The translations under genes were made by a program, and so were the position numbers. The notes beneath the pieces are model-generated. The model saw only the letters and a program-made list of their open reading frames with translations. It was not told the DNA's origin and searched no databases. A stretch of DNA of 46,096 nt from Bacillus sp. FJAT-29790 (lineage in GTDB: Bacteria; Bacillota; Bacilli; Bacillales; Cytobacillaceae): positions 903,543 to 949,638 of the forward strand of contig NZ_JAHNZZ010000001.1 in NCBI RefSeq assembly GCF_019039215.1. Direction: 5' to 3'. Each line of letters opens with the position of its first letter. Within the stretch, counting starts at the first letter, position 1. This document shows, piece by piece, positions 42,993 to 46,096 of this stretch.

Positions 42993-44249
42993 TTATGATA
43001 TAATAGAAAGCTCCTTTTTTTCGCTACGGAATATTCCGGTATAACTTAATGCCCCTATGAATGGGAATAACACTAAAAATAACATGGCTGCTGTATAGTT
43101 TCCCCCTGTGACATCAACTATATAACCCATAATAACAGTCGTAAATCCGCCAGCAATATTTAATACTCCCATAATTCCGGCTGCCTTACCAGTATTTTTT
43201 GGACTTGAATACTTTACAATCAATAGCTGACTTATTAATAATTGACTAGCAACACAAGAAAGCGCAATCCCTAACATTATAGCGGCGATAATTGGGCTAG
43301 ATACAAATGAAACGAGTAGCAAAGAAATGGCACAGATGATAAAAATGACTGAGCCCATGAATGCAGGTCGACGTGTTTTATCCGCTAAATATCCAGTTAT
43401 AAAAACAGCGATAATTGCCATGATCCATGATAAAGATGTTAAGGTGCCCATCTCTGAAGACGAAAACCCCCGGGCTTTTTCTAAATAAGTCGGCATCCAA
43501 AAACTAATTCCATAAAATAGTACTGCAATCATTAGAAAAGCTGAACAGATTAACCAATACCTTTTATCCTTAAGGAAGTTATGGTTCATATTTGATTCTT
43601 GTGCTTTAACCTTTTGTCCACCTTCAATATGGTCTAACTCTAAACGATTAACAGCAAAATGTTGCGAAGGCTTATCCCGAGTAAGGAAGAAGATAAGTGG
43701 TATGTTAATAACTAAGGTGATGGCTGCTAGAGTAAAAAAGGAGATTTTCCAACTGGAAACAGCAATAATCCATACAAGCATCGGAATACCTAAGGCTGGA
43801 CCTAAGTATTGCCCATAAACCCATGTGGATTGTGCTTTCCCTAATTCCTTTGGGTGAAACCAATGTGCAATAAATTTGTTCGTCATTGGAAACATGATAC
43901 CTTCACCGAATCCTAAAATAATGCGAGAAACCAGTACCGATCCGAAACTTCCCGCTAAGCCGCCCAAAATTAAACTGACACTCCAGAGGCTCAAACCAAT
44001 GATGGCAGTATACCGTGGCCCAATACGATCGACAACGTACCCCCAGAACACACTGGAGAGTCCATAAAAAAGAGTAAATCCAGTCATCAATAAACCAATC
44101 TCTGCAAATTTACCATTAAGTCCCATTTGATTTAAAAAGTTTTCGTTTGTAACAATAACTGATATTCCTACCTTATCCAAATTTCCAACAGCCCACAACA
44201 AAAATAGAGCAGGAGCCACATAAAGCCATCTTGTCCGCGAACGTTTCAT
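42993..44249 (-). CDS. MFS transporter, anion:cation symporter (ACS) type
   Basis: A 418-residue MFS protein with about 12 helices and a central charged loop (residues ~190-215, FLTRDKPSQHFAVNRLELDH). The first helices have WAVGNLDKVGISVIVTNENF and the loop WGYVVDRIGPRYTAIIGLS, fitting the ACS group that takes up hexuronates, glucarate and other organic anions. ATG 44249 has GGAGGACAAA upstream on the minus strand. The substrate is not deducible, and no catabolic genes adjoin it. Confidence 0.88.
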   Translation of the reverse strand: MKRSRTRWLYVAPALFLLWAVGNLDKVGISVIVTNENFLNQMGLNGKFAEIGLLMTGFTLFYGLSSVFWGYVVDRIGPRYTAIIGLSLWSVSLILGGLAGSFGSVLVSRIILGFGEGIMFPMTNKFIAHWFHPKELGKAQSTWVYGQYLGPALGIPMLVWIIAVSSWKISFFTLAAITLVINIPLIFFLTRDKPSQHFAVNRLELDHIEGGQKVKAQESNMNHNFLKDKRYWLICSAFLMIAVLFYGISFWMPTYLEKARGFSSSEMGTLTSLSWIMAIIAVFITGYLADKTRRPAFMGSVIFIICAISLLLVSFVSSPIIAAIMLGIALSCVASQLLISQLLIVKYSSPKNTGKAAGIMGVLNIAGGFTTVIMGYIVDVTGGNYTAAMLFLVLFPFIGALSYTGIFRSEKKELSIIS

Positions 44250-44311
44250 TTTTTGTCCTCCTTATTGTTAAATAAATTGAACAGATAAAATCTAATTTAC
44301 TCTAGATATGT

Positions 44312-44596
44312 ATGATAATAAATGATAACTTATCCATGAGTAGATTGATTACTCACGCTATTCAAAAAAATTATGATACCACTTGCGCAAAAGGGAGCAA
44401 GTACATATTTGCAAAGATTTTAATAGAGAAAATGGAAGAGCTTGTAGAAGAAAATGAAAGAGAAGGAATTACTTTAACATGTAAACAAGAATTAGTTTCT
44501 TTTTATGAAAAATTTGGATTTGTTAGTCATGGCATGTCTGAATCAGAACATGGTGGAGTAAGCTGGTATAACATGATCAAATTAAGAGAGGGATGA
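44312..44596 (+). pseudogene. Truncated GNAT acetyltransferase (C-terminal fragment)
   Basis: A 94-codon frame from ATG 44312. From about residue 35 it reads ILIEKMEELVEENEREGITL and CKQELVSFYEKFGFVSHG then SEHGGVSWYNM, the C-terminal half of a GNAT acetyltransferase. The acetyl-CoA loop (RGxGxG) is missing; the first 30 residues are not GNAT-like and no ribosome site precedes the start. It is a remnant, followed by a composite repeat. Confidence 0.7.
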
Positions 44597-44607
44597 ATTG
44601 ATTCTTG

Positions 44608-44680
44608 TTCCGCAATCGGACGCTGTTCTAGAGTTGGATCTACGCTCTTTTTCATTAAAGGGCCATTTTCTGGAATAATA
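44608..44680 (+). repeat. Composite intergenic repeat, short A-type copy
   Basis: CCGCAATCGGACGCTGTTCT, then CTACGCTCTTTTTCATTAAA, GGGCCATTTT and CTGGAATAA, the usual order. Confidence 0.65.
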
Positions 44681-44745
44681 AATTGTAAAAGTATATAAAC
44701 TTGAAATATTTGTTATTAAGATTCAGAGAGAAGGGTGTAGTTATT

Positions 44746-45522
44746 ATGATAATCCTTAATGAAACTGATTTTGATAATGTTATTAATTTAATAGAAGGCA
44801 ACGTAGAGACCGTTCCAACTTTTTCTTATTCAGTGTTGAATCATTATATTAATGGATTTGTTTATGCGGATTCTAAAATTCCTGAGACGGTACTAATTGG
44901 AATAGAATCCGGTATTTATTTCGTTACGGGAAAAGAAGACAATCAAGAATTTAATGATTTTCTTTTTGAATTGTATTGTCAAAGAAAAAGTGAGAAATTA
45001 CGATTCACATTATTTTCATCAAATGAAAACTGGGACCGTGTAATTAATGAGCGATTTAAAGATTGTATAAAACAGATGAGCAGGTATTCTTTTGTATACG
45101 GTAATAAGCAGAAAACTCCTGACAAGAATCAATTTTCTGGTGATTATCTTATTAGGAGATTAAACGAAGAATTAATAACAAATTGCTCGGAATTTAATGC
45201 GGATTACTATAAGGAATATTGGGGATCTGTCTCCAATTTTATGGAGAAGAGTTTCGGTTTTTGTATTCTTCACAAAGGAAAAGTGGTTAGTGAATGTACT
45301 TCAATTTTTTCTTCACTTAAATTCTCAGAAATTGATATTACAACTAACGAAGATTATAGGGGACAAGGATTAGCATCTATCATTGCAAAAACATTTATAG
45401 ATCACTGTCTCGAAAATAATATAACGCCGCGATGGGATTGTGACATTATAAATAAGTCATCTATCAAATTAGCCGAAAAATTAGGATTTGGAAACCCTAT
45501 GAAATATTCAATATTTGTATGA
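44746..45522 (+). CDS. GNAT N-acetyltransferase, ZmaR-like (GNAT_acetyltran)
   Basis: A 258-residue protein with a GNAT domain in the C-terminal half (residues ~130-258). The acetyl-CoA segment reads TTNEDYRGQGLASIIAKTFI, and WDCDIINKSSIKLAEKLGF is the closing motif of the family that includes the zwittermicin-resistance acetyltransferase ZmaR. The N-terminal half is a second, degenerate domain typical of the group. ATG 44746 follows GAGAAGGG; an in-frame TTG at 44701 is less likely. It is flanked by composite repeats on both sides. The substrate, possibly an antibiotic or an amine, is unknown. Confidence 0.85.
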   Translation: MIILNETDFDNVINLIEGNVETVPTFSYSVLNHYINGFVYADSKIPETVLIGIESGIYFVTGKEDNQEFNDFLFELYCQRKSEKLRFTLFSSNENWDRVINERFKDCIKQMSRYSFVYGNKQKTPDKNQFSGDYLIRRLNEELITNCSEFNADYYKEYWGSVSNFMEKSFGFCILHKGKVVSECTSIFSSLKFSEIDITTNEDYRGQGLASIIAKTFIDHCLENNITPRWDCDIINKSSIKLAEKLGFGNPMKYSIFV

Positions 45523-45596
45523 AAACATCTATTCAATTATATTGAACATTTTGTTTCAGATAAGTACGAAACAACAATTGATAAATAAATATTGGT

Positions 45597-45676
45597 ATCT
45601 TCAACAACCGGGTGCATTTCCAGAGCATGGATCTGTGCTTTTTTTGCATTAAAGGGCCATATTTTTGAATAACACC
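45597..45676 (+). repeat. Composite intergenic repeat, A-type copy
   Basis: TCTTCAACAACCGGGTGCAT, a short hairpin, CTTTTTTTGCATTAAAGGGC, then CATATTTTTGAATAAC. A B-type copy follows 30 bases on. Confidence 0.7.
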
Positions 45677-45705
45677 TAGATATCTAGGTTCAAATTTAGG
45701 CGAGT

Positions 45706-45760
45706 TTGTGAAACTTTGTACTTAAAGTAACGGAGCAGGTTTCTTCAAGAAGAAGTATAA
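45706..45760 (+). repeat. B-type repeat (TACTTAAAGTA), copy 5
   Basis: GTGAAACTTTG then TACTTAAAGTAACGGAGCAG and GTTTCTTCAAGAAGAAG. Confidence 0.75.
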
Positions 45761-46039
45761 TTATTTTTAAAATGAGAGTAAGTTAAATCAAGACAATCTG
45801 AGTTTTGGTTGGGGTTAATAATGGATGCTACTAAGGAATTTTCCTCTTGAACTCCCATGAAAATTAAAAAAGCTCAAAACCGAGAAAAACGCATAACAAA
45901 ATAGATCCAGTAAAAACGCTTTTAAAAAAAAGCTGAGCCTTCTGAGTGTCTTATTGAGTTGACAGATAATCAAGAAACTTCCTTCTATAAAAAGTATAGA
46001 ATTGGCTGACGCAACGACCAAAATAAGGATTAATCTCCC

Positions 46040-46096
46040 ATGAGTGCTACCCATATAGGGCGCGACAGTCGGTGGTACACCGTGATCCTTGGAGTC
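46040..46096 (+). CDS. Possible start of a gene running off the window
   Basis: ATG 46040, with AAGGATT upstream, opens a frame of 19 codons (MSATHIGRDSRWYTVILGV) to the window end. The sequence resembles the head of a membrane transporter just before the first helix, but this is too little to assign. The stretch 45761-46039 holds no other gene I can support. Confidence 0.3.
   Translation, partial: MSATHIGRDSRWYTVILGV

Noticed and set aside
42771..42998. Plus-strand 75-codon frame after the VOC terminator
   Set aside because: The same bases on the minus strand give the signal peptidase boxes; the plus frame has no ribosome site or family pattern.
22331..45760. A CRISPR array formed by the recurrent short repeats
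   Set aside because: Copies are hundreds to thousands of bases apart, vary in length, lie between different genes and have no regular spacers.
45815..46054. Minus-strand 79-codon frame at the window end
   Set aside because: It is a hydrophobic, low-complexity string with no ribosome site; nothing in it is recognisable.

Overview
The window looks like chromosome of a low-GC, spore-forming Bacillaceae bacterium. Genes are AT-rich with strong AGGAGG-type ribosome sites and frequent TTG/GTG starts. There is a spore-protein-like small gene, a DUF3231 gene typical of spore formers, and the GC-rich palindromic repeat found across Bacillaceae (17301-17426). It is an accessory, decaying region: I count about eleven broken genes, and many short intergenic repeats sit between single-gene loci.

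Layout. 1-1230: remnants of an amino-acid permease and of an NAD-dependent epimerase. 1286-6430: a GntR/UTRA regulator followed by an APC permease, a short-chain dehydrogenase, a creatininase with its metal ligands intact, and a DUF2848 protein, most simply read as an uptake and catabolism cluster for a cyclic amide or related compound. 6475-7743: a ThsA (Thoeris anti-phage NADase) homologue that has lost its first ~50 residues and has no ThsB partner in view. 8143-12452: DinB protein, divergent MFS exporter/LysR pair, small SASP-like gene, and a helicase-tail fragment. 12706-18237: a ugpC-A-E-B-glpQ operon for glycerol-3-phosphate/glycerophosphodiester uptake, preceded by a PhoP-box-like array.

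18549-25471: MFS transporter, luciferase-like monooxygenase, an ArsR-VOC pair whose promoter carries two copies of a palindromic operator and seems to give a leaderless mRNA, a quinone-reductase-like MDR enzyme, two pseudogenes, a 49-residue orphan gene and an azoreductase. 25806-35070: small membrane proteins, an integrase remnant, a beta-propeller protein of unusual base composition, DUF2277, VOC, a frameshifted serine beta-lactamase-like gene, MscS channel and an alpha/beta hydrolase, nearly all separated by the composite repeats.

35443-37613: a GC-richer two-gene unit, an FAD/NAD oxidoreductase plus an ECF41-type sigma factor, with a TGTCACA element in front that fits autoregulation. 37629-42475: two direct copies (~360 bp) of a VOC-gene region flank an IS110 element, whose leader probably encodes a bridge RNA, together with a DUF3231 gene and a membrane protein. 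The left VOC copy is truncated and has lost its ribosome site. 42770-46096: signal-peptidase remnant, ACS-type MFS transporter, a GNAT fragment, an intact ZmaR-like GNAT, and the start of a possible gene running off the end.

The most interesting items are the composite repeats bracketing lone accessory genes, the degraded Thoeris effector, the creatininase/DUF2848 cluster, the IS110 bridge-RNA region and the doubled ArsR operator. Protein family calls are from recognition of sequence, without database searches.
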